64,000 nt of DNA from Rubellimicrobium aerolatum (GCF_017872975.1 NZ_JAGGJP010000002.1:248001-312000), one strand, 5' to 3'. Counted from the first letter of the stretch, positions 7,157-15,812 are shown. Numbers and translations: made by a program. The notes: generated by a model from the letters alone, not told the origin.

Positions 7157-9226
7157 ATGGCCGCGCTGCTCCGAATCCTGCTGCTGCTCCTCGTCGCCAC
7201 GGCGGCGCGCGGGGAGGTGCTGGGCCGCGAGGGGCTGGCGGGCTTCGTCCGCCCGCCGATGTCGGTGGGCGAGCCCTTGGGCGACGACGGCGTGTGGGAA
7301 CTTTTGAACTCCGGCGGCGCGCTGGCGGGTTACGTGTTCCAGACCGAACCGCTCGCGCCGATCCCCGGATTCTCGGGCGCGCCCATCGACCTGTTCGTGG
7401 CGCTGGACCTGGAGGGGCGCTTCATCGACGTGAAGCTGATCGCCCACAACGAGCCGATCTTCGTCTCGGGCCTGGGCGAGGCGCCGCTGCGGGCCTTCCT
7501 CGACCAGTATCGCGGGCTGTCCATCGCCGAGCCGATGGTGGTGGGGACGCCCTACGGCGACGCGGGGACCGGGTCGGCGCTGACCTATCTCGACGGGGTG
7601 ACGAAGGCGACGGCCTCGGTCCGCATCGCGCACGAGTCGATCCTGGCCGCCGCGCGGGAGGTGGCGCGGGAACGGATGCAGGGGATCGCGAGCGCCCCGC
7701 CCGCCGCGCCGGACCTTGCCCATCGCGAGGCGCTGGACTGGGATGCCTTGGTCGCGCAGGGGATCGCCTCGCGTAAGCGGGTGACGAACGCCGAAGTCGA
7801 GGCGGGCTTCGCCGGGACCAGATGGGCCGACGACGACCCGGAGGCGAAGGCCGACCCGGAGGGGGCGTATCTCGACCTCTGGATCGTGGACCTCGGCCCG
7901 CCGTCGATCCGCGACGCCGTGCTGGGCGAGGCGACGCTGGCGCGGCTGGCGCGACTGCTGGAGCTGTCCCCGACCGAGGAGCCGATCCTCGTCATCGACG
8001 CCGGGCGGCACGGGCTGGTGTCGCCGGACTTCGTGCGGAACACCGCGCCGGACCGGCTTTCGGCCACGCAGGACGGGCTGCCGCTGGCGCTGCGGGACGC
8101 GGACCTGTTGGTGGAGCTGAAGCCCGGCGTGCCCGAGGGGACGGCGATGATCCTGCGGACCGACCGGCGGCTGGGCTTCGACCCGTCGCGGCCCTGGGTC
8201 ATGGAGGTCGAGGCCGTCCGCGAGCACGGGATGTTCCAGCCCGAAGTGGGCCGCGTCACGCTGGAAGCGCCCCACGCCACGCCCGAGCGGTTTTTTCTCC
8301 GCGAGGAGCCCGCCGCGCCCCCCTCGCCGCTGCGCGAGGCGGTGCGGGCGCGGGCGGGCGACCTGTGGGTGCTGGGCGGGCTGGTGGTGGGGCTGGCCGT
8401 CCTGATGGGGCCGCTGATGCACCGCGTCGCGCGACGGGGCTGGCTCTTGCCGGTGCGGCTGGGGGTGCTGGCCGTGGTGCTGGGCTTCGTCGGCTGGTGG
8501 GGCCAGGGGCAGCTCTCCATCGTGACCGTGCTGGGCGCGGTGCGGACGGCGTGGGAGGGGGGGAGCTGGGCCTTCCTGCTCTACGACCCCTTCGGGCTGG
8601 CGGTCTGGGTCGCGGCGCTGGTCGGGCTGGTGGTCTGGGGCCGGGCGCTGTTCTGCGGCTGGCTGTGTCCCTTCGGCGCGATGCAGGAGTTCGCACATCA
8701 TGCCGGGCGGATGCTGCGTTTGCCGGAATGGGAGCCCTCGGCCCTCTGGGACCGCCGGCTGAAATGGGTGAAGTATGTCCTCCTCGCAGGCCTCGTGGCG
8801 GTGGTCTTCGTCGCCCCGGACCATGTGGACAAGGCGGCGGAGGTGGAGCCATTCAAGACCGCCATCACCACCGTCTTCGTCCGCGAATGGGTGTTCGTGG
8901 CCTATGCGGTGGGGCTACTGCTGCTCGGGATGGTGACGTTCAAGGGCTTCTGCCGCTACGCCTGCCCCCTGGGCGCGGTCATGGCCATCGGCGGGCTGGT
9001 CCGGGGCCGCGACTGGATCGCCCGGCGGGCGGAATGCGGCTCGCCTTGCCAGCTTTGCCGGGTGCGCTGCCGGTATGGAGCGATCGAGCCCTCGGGGAAG
9101 ATCGACTATTCGGAGTGCTTCGGCTGCCTGGACTGCGTGCAGATCCTCGACGACCCCCGGCAATGCGTGCCGAAGGTGCTGGCCGCGAAGGCGGCGCTGC
9201 GGATGCCGCAGAAGGAGGCCGCATGA
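7157..9226 (+). CDS. NosR/NirI-like FMN-binding polyferredoxin membrane protein
   Basis: A 689-residue protein with a signal peptide and a periplasmic FMN-binding domain. The flavinylation-like motif DGVTKAT spans residues 146-152, with Thr152 as likely acceptor, Lys replacing the usual Gly. A long periplasmic region follows, then five or so membrane helices from residue 395, with the paired motifs CGWLCP (500-505) and CRYACP (599-604), and a C-terminal ferredoxin-like region (cysteines 627, 631, 634, 638 and a second cluster). This is the architecture of NosR/NirI, which carry electrons across the membrane. No nosZ is present. The following gene encodes ApbE, the flavin transferase, and overlaps by four bases. 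An electron-transfer role in alcohol oxidation is inference. Confidence 0.88.
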   Translation: MAALLRILLLLLVATAARGEVLGREGLAGFVRPPMSVGEPLGDDGVWELLNSGGALAGYVFQTEPLAPIPGFSGAPIDLFVALDLEGRFIDVKLIAHNEPIFVSGLGEAPLRAFLDQYRGLSIAEPMVVGTPYGDAGTGSALTYLDGVTKATASVRIAHESILAAAREVARERMQGIASAPPAAPDLAHREALDWDALVAQGIASRKRVTNAEVEAGFAGTRWADDDPEAKADPEGAYLDLWIVDLGPPSIRDAVLGEATLARLARLLELSPTEEPILVIDAGRHGLVSPDFVRNTAPDRLSATQDGLPLALRDADLLVELKPGVPEGTAMILRTDRRLGFDPSRPWVMEVEAVREHGMFQPEVGRVTLEAPHATPERFFLREEPAAPPSPLREAVRARAGDLWVLGGLVVGLAVLMGPLMHRVARRGWLLPVRLGVLAVVLGFVGWWGQGQLSIVTVLGAVRTAWEGGSWAFLLYDPFGLAVWVAALVGLVVWGRALFCGWLCPFGAMQEFAHHAGRMLRLPEWEPSALWDRRLKWVKYVLLAGLVAVVFVAPDHVDKAAEVEPFKTAITTVFVREWVFVAYAVGLLLLGMVTFKGFCRYACPLGAVMAIGGLVRGRDWIARRAECGSPCQLCRVRCRYGAIEPSGKIDYSECFGCLDCVQILDDPRQCVPKVLAAKAALRMPQKEAA

Positions 9227-10092
9227 GGCGCCGCCGGTTCCTGTCCATCCTCGCCGCCGCGGCGCTGGCCCCCGGCCTGCCCCGCGCCCAGGAGTCGCGA
9301 ATCGCGCTGGGGGCCGAGGCGCGCATGACCCTTTACGGCCCGCCCGCTGTCACCGCCCGCGCCCGCGGCCGCGCCTGGGAGGAGATCGTGCGGATCGAGC
9401 GGGTGTTCAGCCTCCACGACCCCGCCTCGGCGCTGGCGCGGCTCAACGCGGCGGGCCGGCTCGACGCGCCTCCGCCCGAGCTGCTGGAGGTGCTGGCGCT
9501 GGCCGCGCAGCTCCACACGGCGACGGGCGGGCGGTTCGACCCCACGGTGCAGCCGCTCTGGCTCGCCCATGCGGGCGGCGGCGACGTGGAGGCCGCGCGG
9601 CGGCTGGTCGGCTGGGACGGCGTGGCCGCGACCCCCGAGGCGGTGACGCTGCGGGCCGGCCAGGCGCTCACGCTCAACGGCATCGCGCAGGGCTACGCCA
9701 CCGACCGCGTGACGGCGGTGCTGGCCGAGGAAGGGCTAACCCACGCGCTCGTCGAGATGGGCGAGTTCCGCGCCCTCTCCGGCCCGTTCCGCCTGGGGGT
9801 GGAGGACCCCGAGCACGGGCGGTTGGGTCAAGTGACGCTGGTGGACCGGGCCTGCGCCACGTCCTCGCCCGGCGCGATGACCCTGCCGGACGGCGCGGCG
9901 CATATCCTCGACCCGAGGGGGGCCGGCCCGGTCTGGTCCACCGTCACCGTCACCGCCCCCACGGCGGCGGTCGCGGACGGGCTCTCGACGGCGCTCTGCC
10001 TCACCCCGGCCGCCGAGGCGCGCGGCATCCTCGAACGGATGGACGCACGGGCCACGGCGGTGACGCCCGGCGGCGACCTGCTGACGCTCTGA
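9223..10092 (+). CDS. apbE: FAD:protein FMN transferase ApbE
   Basis: A 289-residue ApbE/NosX family protein. The N terminus has a twin-arginine-like signal (RRRRFLSILAAAALAPG). The family signatures are a central GGRFDPTVQPL, LNGIAQGYATD near residues 150-160 and a C-terminal HILDPR. ApbE attaches FMN covalently to Thr or Ser of partner proteins in the periplasm. The ATG overlaps the stop of the NosR-like gene (ATGA), so the two are translationally coupled and the upstream flavoprotein is the obvious substrate. The pair mirrors nosR-nosX of denitrifiers. Confidence 0.9.
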   Translation: MRRRRFLSILAAAALAPGLPRAQESRIALGAEARMTLYGPPAVTARARGRAWEEIVRIERVFSLHDPASALARLNAAGRLDAPPPELLEVLALAAQLHTATGGRFDPTVQPLWLAHAGGGDVEAARRLVGWDGVAATPEAVTLRAGQALTLNGIAQGYATDRVTAVLAEEGLTHALVEMGEFRALSGPFRLGVEDPEHGRLGQVTLVDRACATSSPGAMTLPDGAAHILDPRGAGPVWSTVTVTAPTAAVADGLSTALCLTPAAEARGILERMDARATAVTPGGDLLTL

Positions 10093-10153
10093 AGCTTGGA
10101 TCGGTCGCAGGCCGGGCTGAAGCCTGCCCTACGGAGATGCCCGTCCAAAAGAA

Positions 10154-10179
10154 CGCCCCGGAGCAGAGGCTCCGGGGCG
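10154..10179 (-). terminator. Intrinsic terminator between convergent operons
   Basis: A perfect 10-bp inverted repeat (CGCCCCGGAG, 6-base loop, CTCCGGGGCG). On the minus strand it is followed by TTCTTTTGG, so it terminates the MxaJ-like operon; it may also slow plus-strand transcription from apbE. Confidence 0.75.
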
Positions 10180-10224
10180 CGCAGGTGCCGGGTCCGGCAG
10201 GGAGGAAGGTCGTCGGCCCGGATT

Positions 10225-11121
10225 TCAGCGATCCGGCGGCGCGAAGGTCAGCCCGTGTTCTTCGAACAGCGCCGCCACCCGCCCGTCGGCCAGCGCGGCG
10301 GCGATGGCGTCGTCCACGGCATAGCCGAGGTCCCGGTGCGAGTGGTGCACCGCCACCCCCACCGTCCATTGCCCGACCGCCAGCCCGGCGAGAGACGGCT
10401 CGCCCACCGCGACGCCCTCGCCCGCCCCGTGCTCCAGCATGGCGCGCGGCCCCATGGCGGCCGACACCTCGCCCCGGTCCAGCGCCGCCATGGCGGCGGC
10501 CATCGTCGGATAGCGCCGGATATTGGCGTTGAGCTGCCCGCCCGCGAAGTTGGCGAGGTAGAAGTCGGCCAGGGTGTCGTTCTGCACCCCCACGAGGTCG
10601 AAGCGGAAGTAGGGCGGCGTCGGCGGCCCGTCGGGATAGGTCGCCTCGCGGTAGGCGACGGCGACCTTCTCCACGTAGGCCTGACCCGTGAACACCACCT
10701 GCTCCACCCGGCAGGCGAAGTCGGGGTTGTAGGGCACGTGCAGCATGACGTTCGCCACCACGTTCTCGCCCGCGCCCAGCGGCAGCCCCTGCCAGACGTT
10801 GTAGCGGAGGTCCGCCTCCAGGTTCTCCCCGGACTGGACGAAGCGGAAGCGCGGCTCCACCCCCAGCGCCTCGGCGACGATCCGGCCCAGGCCCACGTCG
10901 ATGCCGCGCGGCTCGCCCCCCTCCTCCCAGGAATAGGGGGGAAGGTTCTCGTAGGCCGCGAACTCGATCCAGCCGCGCGCCACGATCTCGTCGAGGCCCA
11001 GCCCCACGAAGTCGCGGTCGCGGTTCTGCACCGGCTGGCTGGGCACCACCCCCTCGCAGCGCGCGAAACCCGCGCCGGGCAGCAGCGCCAGCACCCCGGC
11101 GAGGACGACCCGCCGCCTCAC
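10225..11121 (-). CDS. MxaJ/XoxJ-like quinoprotein-associated binding protein
   Basis: A 298-residue periplasmic protein with a signal peptide, resembling the solute-binding-protein fold of the MxaJ/XoxJ family. Diagnostic stretches are NLPPYSWEEGGEPRGIDV near residues 60-77, RYNVWQGLPLGAGE near 105-120 and MLHVPYNPDF. XoxJ proteins are thought to help activate or stabilise lanthanide methanol dehydrogenases rather than import a solute. The GTG start lies one base after the stop of the cytochrome gene, so the two form an operon. The first residues RRRVVLAG are weakly twin-arginine-like. Confidence 0.85.
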   Translation of the reverse strand: MRRRVVLAGVLALLPGAGFARCEGVVPSQPVQNRDRDFVGLGLDEIVARGWIEFAAYENLPPYSWEEGGEPRGIDVGLGRIVAEALGVEPRFRFVQSGENLEADLRYNVWQGLPLGAGENVVANVMLHVPYNPDFACRVEQVVFTGQAYVEKVAVAYREATYPDGPPTPPYFRFDLVGVQNDTLADFYLANFAGGQLNANIRRYPTMAAAMAALDRGEVSAAMGPRAMLEHGAGEGVAVGEPSLAGLAVGQWTVGVAVHHSHRDLGYAVDDAIAAALADGRVAALFEEHGLTFAPPDR

Positions 11122-11122
11122 C

Positions 11123-11812
11123 TCAGTTCGCCACCGACAGCACGATGTCGATGAGCTGCGCGGCCTCGTGGAACTTCTCGGGGCTGCCGTCGATGACGCG
11201 TGCCGCGTGGGCCGCCGCGCTGTCGGCGACCGGGGCGCCCGACAGCGTCTCGAACCCGGCGTTGATCTCCAGCAGCTCGGCCTTCAGCGCCTCCACGTCC
11301 GCGCCCGCGGCGTCGGTCGCATAGCCCGCCAGCTTGTCGCGCATGGCGGTGAGCTGCGGCGCGGCCTCGACCACCTGCTGGTCGTCGGGCCGCGTCTCGA
11401 TGTAGGAGCGGATCGCCCAGGCGGCCTTCTGGCCCAGGATCTCGCCGAAGGCGGGCATCTTGGTCACGCCGTTCTGCGTCATGCCGTGCTGGAAGCGCTC
11501 CGCGAACCACTCGTCGCCATACTCCTCGGCCTCCAGGAACCGCAGGTCGGGGGCAAGGCCGCCCGAGATCGCGCCCAGGCCGTGGCAGCGCGCGCAGTTC
11601 TGGTTGAAGCCGGAATCGCCGATCTGGATGGCGGCCTGGAACACCTCGGGCTCCATGCTCCGGTAGGGGTTCTCGGTCAGCCACTCCTCGCCGATGTCGG
11701 GCAGGGCGTCGGTGTTGACGGCCTGCGGGGCCACGTCGCCATGGCCCCAGGCCAGCGTGGCGACGGCGATCAGCCCGGCCGCGAGGGGCCAGCGGGCGCG
11801 GATGGTGGTCAT
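11123..11812 (-). CDS. Cytochrome c-550, PedF-like
   Basis: A 229-residue periplasmic monohaem cytochrome c. A signal peptide precedes HGDVAPQAVNTDAL, and the haem site is CARCHGLGAISGG near residue 77, with a likely axial Met in GVTKMPAF. The start of the mature protein and the NQNCARCHG block resemble PedF, the electron acceptor of PQQ ethanol dehydrogenases. It should carry electrons from the quinoprotein encoded at 18178 towards a terminal oxidase. I chose MTTIRARW because an AGGAGGA site precedes it and the signal peptide begins there. A C-terminal extension of about 90 residues is helical and Ala/Glu-rich. Confidence 0.85.
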   Translation of the reverse strand: MTTIRARWPLAAGLIAVATLAWGHGDVAPQAVNTDALPDIGEEWLTENPYRSMEPEVFQAAIQIGDSGFNQNCARCHGLGAISGGLAPDLRFLEAEEYGDEWFAERFQHGMTQNGVTKMPAFGEILGQKAAWAIRSYIETRPDDQQVVEAAPQLTAMRDKLAGYATDAAGADVEALKAELLEINAGFETLSGAPVADSAAAHAARVIDGSPEKFHEAAQLIDIVLSVAN

Positions 11813-11896
11813 GCGGGTCGTCCTCCTCGGGGGTGCCCTCTCGCGGGGCGCGGCGTCAGGGGCGAAGGTAAGGGACGGGTCAGCCCTCCTGCCATT

Positions 11897-11909
11897 CGAC
11901 CTTGGTGGC
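11897..11909 (+). promoter_or_regulatory. 13-bp motif CGACCTTGGTGGC, copy 1
   Basis: It lies between the divergent cytochrome and binding-protein genes. The same 13 bases occur at 20013-20025 ahead of the LuxR regulator. It is an imperfect form of the CGACC-NN-GGTCG dyad seen at 7104 and 11930. Confidence 0.45.
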
Positions 11910-11929
11910 AACGGGCCCCCCCGCGCGTC

Positions 11930-11941
11930 CGACCATGGTCG
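11930..11941. promoter_or_regulatory. Perfect 12-bp dyad CGACCATGGTCG
   Basis: A second perfect CGACC-NN-GGTCG palindrome, 33 bases from the imperfect copy at 11897, in the divergent intergenic region of the cytochrome and PQQ-ABC genes. Candidate operator; no protein-binding evidence. Confidence 0.45.
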
Positions 11942-11980
11942 CGGTTCGCCCGCCCCCTCGGGCCGCTATCCTCGCCGTTC

Positions 11981-12023
11981 AAGGCCAAGGCCAGATCGGG
12001 GCCAAGGCCAAGGCCAAGGCCAA
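11981..12023 (+). repeat. Hexanucleotide tandem repeat before the PQQ-ABC operon
   Basis: Two copies of AAGGCC (11981-11992) and, after a 7-base interruption, four perfect copies of GGCCAA (12000-12023) run up to the GGGAGGA ribosome-binding site of the next gene. Copy-number change here would alter the leader just ahead of translation start. Confidence 0.75.
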
Positions 12024-12036
12024 GGGAGGACGACCC

Positions 12037-13212
12037 ATGCGACCCCATCCGCTCGCGGCCGCCCTGCTGGCCGCCCTCTGCGCCCTGCCGGCCGTGGCCG
12101 AGGAGTTGCCCGTGCCCATCGCCTACCTGCGCCAGCAGGTGGAGCGGCCGCCGGTGCTGTCCGAGCTGGACCCGATCCCCGCCGACGACGGCCTCGCCGG
12201 CGCGCGACTCGGCCGCGACGACAACGCCACCACGGGGGGGTTCCTCGGCCACGACTACCGCCTCGCGGTCGTGGACGTGCCCGTGGGCGGCGACTGGGAG
12301 GCCGCCGCGCGCGCGGCGCTGGCGGACTCGCGCCTCCTCGTCGTGGACGCGCCCGCCGACGCCCTCCTGCGCCTCGCCGATCTCCCCGAGGCCGGCGACG
12401 CCCTCCTCCTCAACGTGAGCGCCCCCGAGGACCGGCTCCGGGGCCCCGACTGCCGGGCCAACGTCCTCCACGCCCTGCCCTCGCTGGGGATGCGCGCCGA
12501 CGCCCTGGCGCAGTTCCTGCAGGCGCGGCGCTGGACCGATGTCGCGCTGCTCGCCGGGCCGTTCCCCGAGGACCGGGCCTGGGCGCAGGCGCTCCGCGAC
12601 GCCGCCACCAAGTTCGGGCTGTCCCTCACGGACGACCGCGACTGGACCCAGACCGGCGACCTCGGCCGCACCGCGCAGGGCGAGATCCCGATGCTGACGC
12701 AGGGCTTCGCCGCCCACGACGTGCTGCTGGTCGCCGACGAGGTGGGCGACTTCGGCCGCTACGTCCCCTTCAACACCTGGGAGCCGCGCCCGGTGGCGGG
12801 GTCCGAGGGGATCACGCCCGTCGCCTGGTCGCCGGTCATGGAGGACTGGGGCGCGAGCCAGCTCCAGGGCCGGTTCGAGGGCCTCGCGGATCGCCCGATG
12901 CGCCCCAAGGACTACGCCGCCTGGACGGCCGTCCGCGCGCTGGGCGAGGCGGTGACGCGCACCGGCTCGGCCGACCCGGCCAGCCTGCGCGCCTACCTCC
13001 TGTCGCCCGAGTTCGAGATGGACGGCTTCAAGGGCCGCCCGCTGTCGTTCCGCGACTGGGACGGGCAGCTTCGCCAGCCGATCCCGGTGACGCAGCCCCG
13101 CGCTATGATCGGCATGGCCCCCTTCGAGCCCTTCCTCCACGAATCGAACGAGCTGGACACGCTGGGGACCGACCGGCCCGAGAGCCGTTGCGCGGTTTTC
13201 GCAAGCCAATGA
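12037..13212 (+). CDS. PQQ alcohol dehydrogenase-associated ABC binding protein
   Basis: A 391-residue exported protein with a clear signal peptide (cleavage near AVAEE). It has the branched-chain amino-acid binding fold but begins with LPVPIAYLRQQVERPPVLSEL and carries DDNATTGGFLG, features of the family annotated as ABC substrate-binding protein of PQQ-dependent alcohol dehydrogenase systems (TIGR03863 type). Related genes in Pseudomonas putida belong to the pedA1A2BC locus, which supports growth on lanthanides. It begins a run of same-strand genes with the beta-propeller, ATPase and permease. GGGAGGA precedes the ATG. Substrate unknown. Confidence 0.83.
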   Translation: MRPHPLAAALLAALCALPAVAEELPVPIAYLRQQVERPPVLSELDPIPADDGLAGARLGRDDNATTGGFLGHDYRLAVVDVPVGGDWEAAARAALADSRLLVVDAPADALLRLADLPEAGDALLLNVSAPEDRLRGPDCRANVLHALPSLGMRADALAQFLQARRWTDVALLAGPFPEDRAWAQALRDAATKFGLSLTDDRDWTQTGDLGRTAQGEIPMLTQGFAAHDVLLVADEVGDFGRYVPFNTWEPRPVAGSEGITPVAWSPVMEDWGASQLQGRFEGLADRPMRPKDYAAWTAVRALGEAVTRTGSADPASLRAYLLSPEFEMDGFKGRPLSFRDWDGQLRQPIPVTQPRAMIGMAPFEPFLHESNELDTLGTDRPESRCAVFASQ

Positions 13213-13247
13213 TCCGGATGGGAAAAGGTGTTGATTTTCCGTTGCGC

Positions 13248-13261
13248 GCAACGCCCGTTGC
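13248..13261. promoter_or_regulatory. 14-bp inverted repeat GCAACGCCCGTTGC
   Basis: A perfect 6-2-6 dyad in the gap before the beta-propeller gene, inside a locally AT-richer stretch. Followed by TGTC it matches an element at 47663-47676 with one difference, in the spacer. A candidate operator or promoter element of unknown regulator. Confidence 0.45.
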
Positions 13262-13339
13262 TGTCGGGCTTCGTTAACCCTTTTCTGCGAACCTCGTCGT
13301 GCAAGCCCATCCCTGCCCAAAGGAGCGAAGACCCCGACC

Positions 13340-14308
13340 ATGACCCGACCCGCCGCCGCCATCCTCGCCGCCCTTCTCCTGTCCTCCGCCCTCCCGGCGG
13401 GGGCCGAGGAGATCTGGGTGACGAACGAGCTGGACGACACCATCAGCGTCATCGACGCCGGAACGCTGGAGGTCACGCGGACCATCCCCACCGGCGACCG
13501 CCCGCGCGGCATCACCTTCGCGCATGACGGCAGCGTGGTCTACATCTGCGCCTCGGACAGCGACGCCGTGCAGGTCATGGACCCCCAGACCGGCGAGATC
13601 CTGCACGACCTCCCCTCGGGCGAGGACCCGGAGCAGTTCGCGCTGGCCCCCGACGGCCGGCACCTCTGGATCGCCAACGAGGACGACGCCATCACGACCG
13701 TCGTGGACGTGGAGAGCCGCCGCGTGGTCGCCCAGATCAACGTCGGCATCGAGCCCGAGGGCATGGCCGTCTCGCCGGATGGGCGCATCGCCATCACCAC
13801 GAGCGAGACGACCAACATGGCCCACTGGATCGACACCGCGACCCACGAGGCCTTCGCGAACACGCTGGTGGACACCCGCCCCCGCCATGCCGAGTTCACC
13901 GATGACGGCGCGCGGCTCTGGGTGTCGTCCGAGATTGGCGGCACGGTGACGGTGTTCGCCACCGCCGACCAGGCGGAGCTGGCCAAGATCCGCTTCGCCA
14001 TCCCCGGCGTGAGGGACGAGCAGATCCAGCCGGTCGGCTTCGAGTTCACGGCGGACGGCGCGACCGCCTTCGTGGCGCTGGGCCCGTCGAACCACGTGGC
14101 CGTGGTGGACGCCGCGACCTACGAGGTCGAGGACTACATCCTCGTCGGCCGCCGCGTCTGGCACATGGCCTTCAGCGCGGATGGGTCTAAGCTGTTCACG
14201 ACGAACGGGGTCTCGGGGGACGTGACGGTGATCGACGTGGCCAGCCGCGAGGCGCTGTCCTCCATCAAGGTCGGGCGCTTCCCCTGGGGCGCGGCGCTGC
14301 GGCCGTGA
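13340..14308 (+). CDS. YVTN beta-propeller protein of PQQ-ABC locus
   Basis: A 322-residue exported protein with a signal peptide and about seven 40-residue YVTN-type repeats, for example IWVTNELDDTISVIDAGT, which should fold as a beta-propeller. It matches the family called PQQ-dependent catabolism-associated beta-propeller (TIGR03866 type). The role is not proven; it sits in the periplasm with the ABC components. The downstream ATPase starts at a GTG overlapping this stop by four bases (GTGA), which shows tight coupling. An AAAGGAG site precedes the ATG. Confidence 0.85.
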   Translation: MTRPAAAILAALLLSSALPAGAEEIWVTNELDDTISVIDAGTLEVTRTIPTGDRPRGITFAHDGSVVYICASDSDAVQVMDPQTGEILHDLPSGEDPEQFALAPDGRHLWIANEDDAITTVVDVESRRVVAQINVGIEPEGMAVSPDGRIAITTSETTNMAHWIDTATHEAFANTLVDTRPRHAEFTDDGARLWVSSEIGGTVTVFATADQAELAKIRFAIPGVRDEQIQPVGFEFTADGATAFVALGPSNHVAVVDAATYEVEDYILVGRRVWHMAFSADGSKLFTTNGVSGDVTVIDVASREALSSIKVGRFPWGAALRP

Positions 14309-15024
14309 GCGGGCTGGAGGTTCACAACATCGGCTTCCGCTACGGCGCCAAGGTGGCGCTGGAGGGCGTGAGCTTCGCCGTGGAGCCGGGCCGCTTCTGC
14401 GCGCTCCTCGGCCCCAACGGCGCAGGGAAATCGACGCTGTTCGCGCTGCTGACCGGGCTTCTCTCCGCGCCCGAGGGGACGATCCATGTCGCCGGCCACG
14501 ACATCCGGCGCGAACCGACCAAGGCGCTGGCGCGCATGGGCGTGGTGTTCCAGCAGCCGACGCTCGACCTCGACCTGACGGTGGCGCAGAACCTCCGCTA
14601 CTTCGCCGCGCTGCAAGGGCTGTCGGGCCGCGAGGCCGCGACGCGGATCGAGGGCGCGCTCGACCGCCTCGGCATGGCCGAGCGGGCGGGCGAGAAGGCG
14701 CGGGCGCTGAACGGCGGCCACCGCCGCCGGACCGAGATCGCGCGGGCGCTGCTCCACCGCCCCGCCGTCCTGCTGCTCGACGAGCCGACGGTGGGCCTTG
14801 ATGCCGCGTCCCGCGCGGCGATCACCGACCACGTTCACAGGCTGGCGCGCGAGGACGGGCTCACGGTCCTCTGGGCCACGCACCTGACCGACGAGGTGGA
14901 CCCGTCGGACGACCTCGTGATCCTGCACCAGGGCCGCGTGCTGCGCCACGCCACCGCCGGGGCGTTGACGGGGGGGGCGCCGCTGACCGAGGTGTTCCTC
15001 GGCCTGACGAGGGCCGCCGCATGA
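14305..15024 (+). CDS. ABC transporter ATPase of PQQ-ABC locus
   Basis: A 239-residue ABC ATPase with Walker A GPNGAGKST, Q-loop VVFQQPTL, and Walker B VLLLDEPTVGLD. The signature region reads LNGGHRRRTEIARA, so LSGGQ is altered to LNGGH, a variant seen in this PQQ-associated subfamily (TIGR03864 type) and in ABC-2 exporters. It pairs with the next gene, whose start overlaps this stop (ATGA). Together they form an ABC-2 type system that may export a compound linked to alcohol oxidation or lanthanide use. Confidence 0.87.
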   Translation: MSGLEVHNIGFRYGAKVALEGVSFAVEPGRFCALLGPNGAGKSTLFALLTGLLSAPEGTIHVAGHDIRREPTKALARMGVVFQQPTLDLDLTVAQNLRYFAALQGLSGREAATRIEGALDRLGMAERAGEKARALNGGHRRRTEIARALLHRPAVLLLDEPTVGLDAASRAAITDHVHRLAREDGLTVLWATHLTDEVDPSDDLVILHQGRVLRHATAGALTGGAPLTEVFLGLTRAAA

Positions 15025-15812
15025 GCCGTTACCTCACAGCCCTCCGCGCCATCGTCGCCCGCGAGGCGCTGCGCTTCCTCGGCCAGCGCGAGCGGTTCCT
15101 GTCGGCGCTGGTGCGCCCGCTGGTCTGGCTCCTCGTCTTCGCGGCGGGGTTCCGGGCGGCGCTGGGCCTGTCGATCACGCCGCCCTACCAGACCTACATC
15201 GAATACGAGACCTACATCGTCCCCGGCCTCTGCGGGATGATCCTGCTGTTCAACGGGATGCAGTCGTCCCTGTCGCTGGTCTACGACCGCGAGATGGGGT
15301 CGATGCGGCTCCTGCTCACGGCCCCCCTGCCCCGCTGGTGGCTCCTCGTCTGCAAGCTGCTGGCGGGGACGGCGATCGGGGTCCTGCAATGCTATGCGTT
15401 CCTTTTGGTCGCCTGGCTCTGGGGCATCCGGATGCCCTGGGGAGGCTACCTCGCCGCGCTGCCGGCGCTGGTGGTGGCGGGGCTGATGCTGGGGGCGCTG
15501 GGTCTGGCGCTGTCGTCGCTGGTCAAGCAGCTCGAGAACTTCGCGGGCGTGATGAACTTCGTCATCTTCCCGATGTTCTTCCTGTCCTCGGCGCTCTACC
15601 CGCTCTGGCGGATGCAGGAGGCGGGCGACCTCCTCCACGACATCTGCGCGGCGAACCCCTTCACCCACGCGGTGGAGCTGGTGCGCTTCGCGCTCTACCT
15701 CCAGTTCAACCCGGTCGCCCTGGGCTGGACCGTCCTCGCGACGGCGGCGTTCCTGGGACTGTCGCTCTGGGGCTACGACCCGGCGCGGGGGATGATGGGG
15801 CAGAAGGCCTGA
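15021..15812 (+). CDS. ABC-2 type permease, PedC-like
   Basis: A 263-residue inner-membrane protein with about six hydrophobic segments and the ABC-2 family block SALVRPLVWLLVFAAGF near residues 28-44. It resembles PedC, the permease of the alcohol-oxidation ABC systems (TIGR03861 type). It is translationally coupled to the ATPase upstream. The ABC-2 topology suggests export rather than import, although the operon also encodes a binding-protein-like component, so direction is unclear. Confidence 0.85.
   Translation: MSRYLTALRAIVAREALRFLGQRERFLSALVRPLVWLLVFAAGFRAALGLSITPPYQTYIEYETYIVPGLCGMILLFNGMQSSLSLVYDREMGSMRLLLTAPLPRWWLLVCKLLAGTAIGVLQCYAFLLVAWLWGIRMPWGGYLAALPALVVAGLMLGALGLALSSLVKQLENFAGVMNFVIFPMFFLSSALYPLWRMQEAGDLLHDICAANPFTHAVELVRFALYLQFNPVALGWTVLATAAFLGLSLWGYDPARGMMGQKA

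Noticed and set aside
7157-9226. Calling the NosR-like gene part of a nitrous oxide reductase operon
   Set aside because: No nosZ, nosD, nosF, nosY or nosL is in the window and the neighbours all concern alcohol oxidation.
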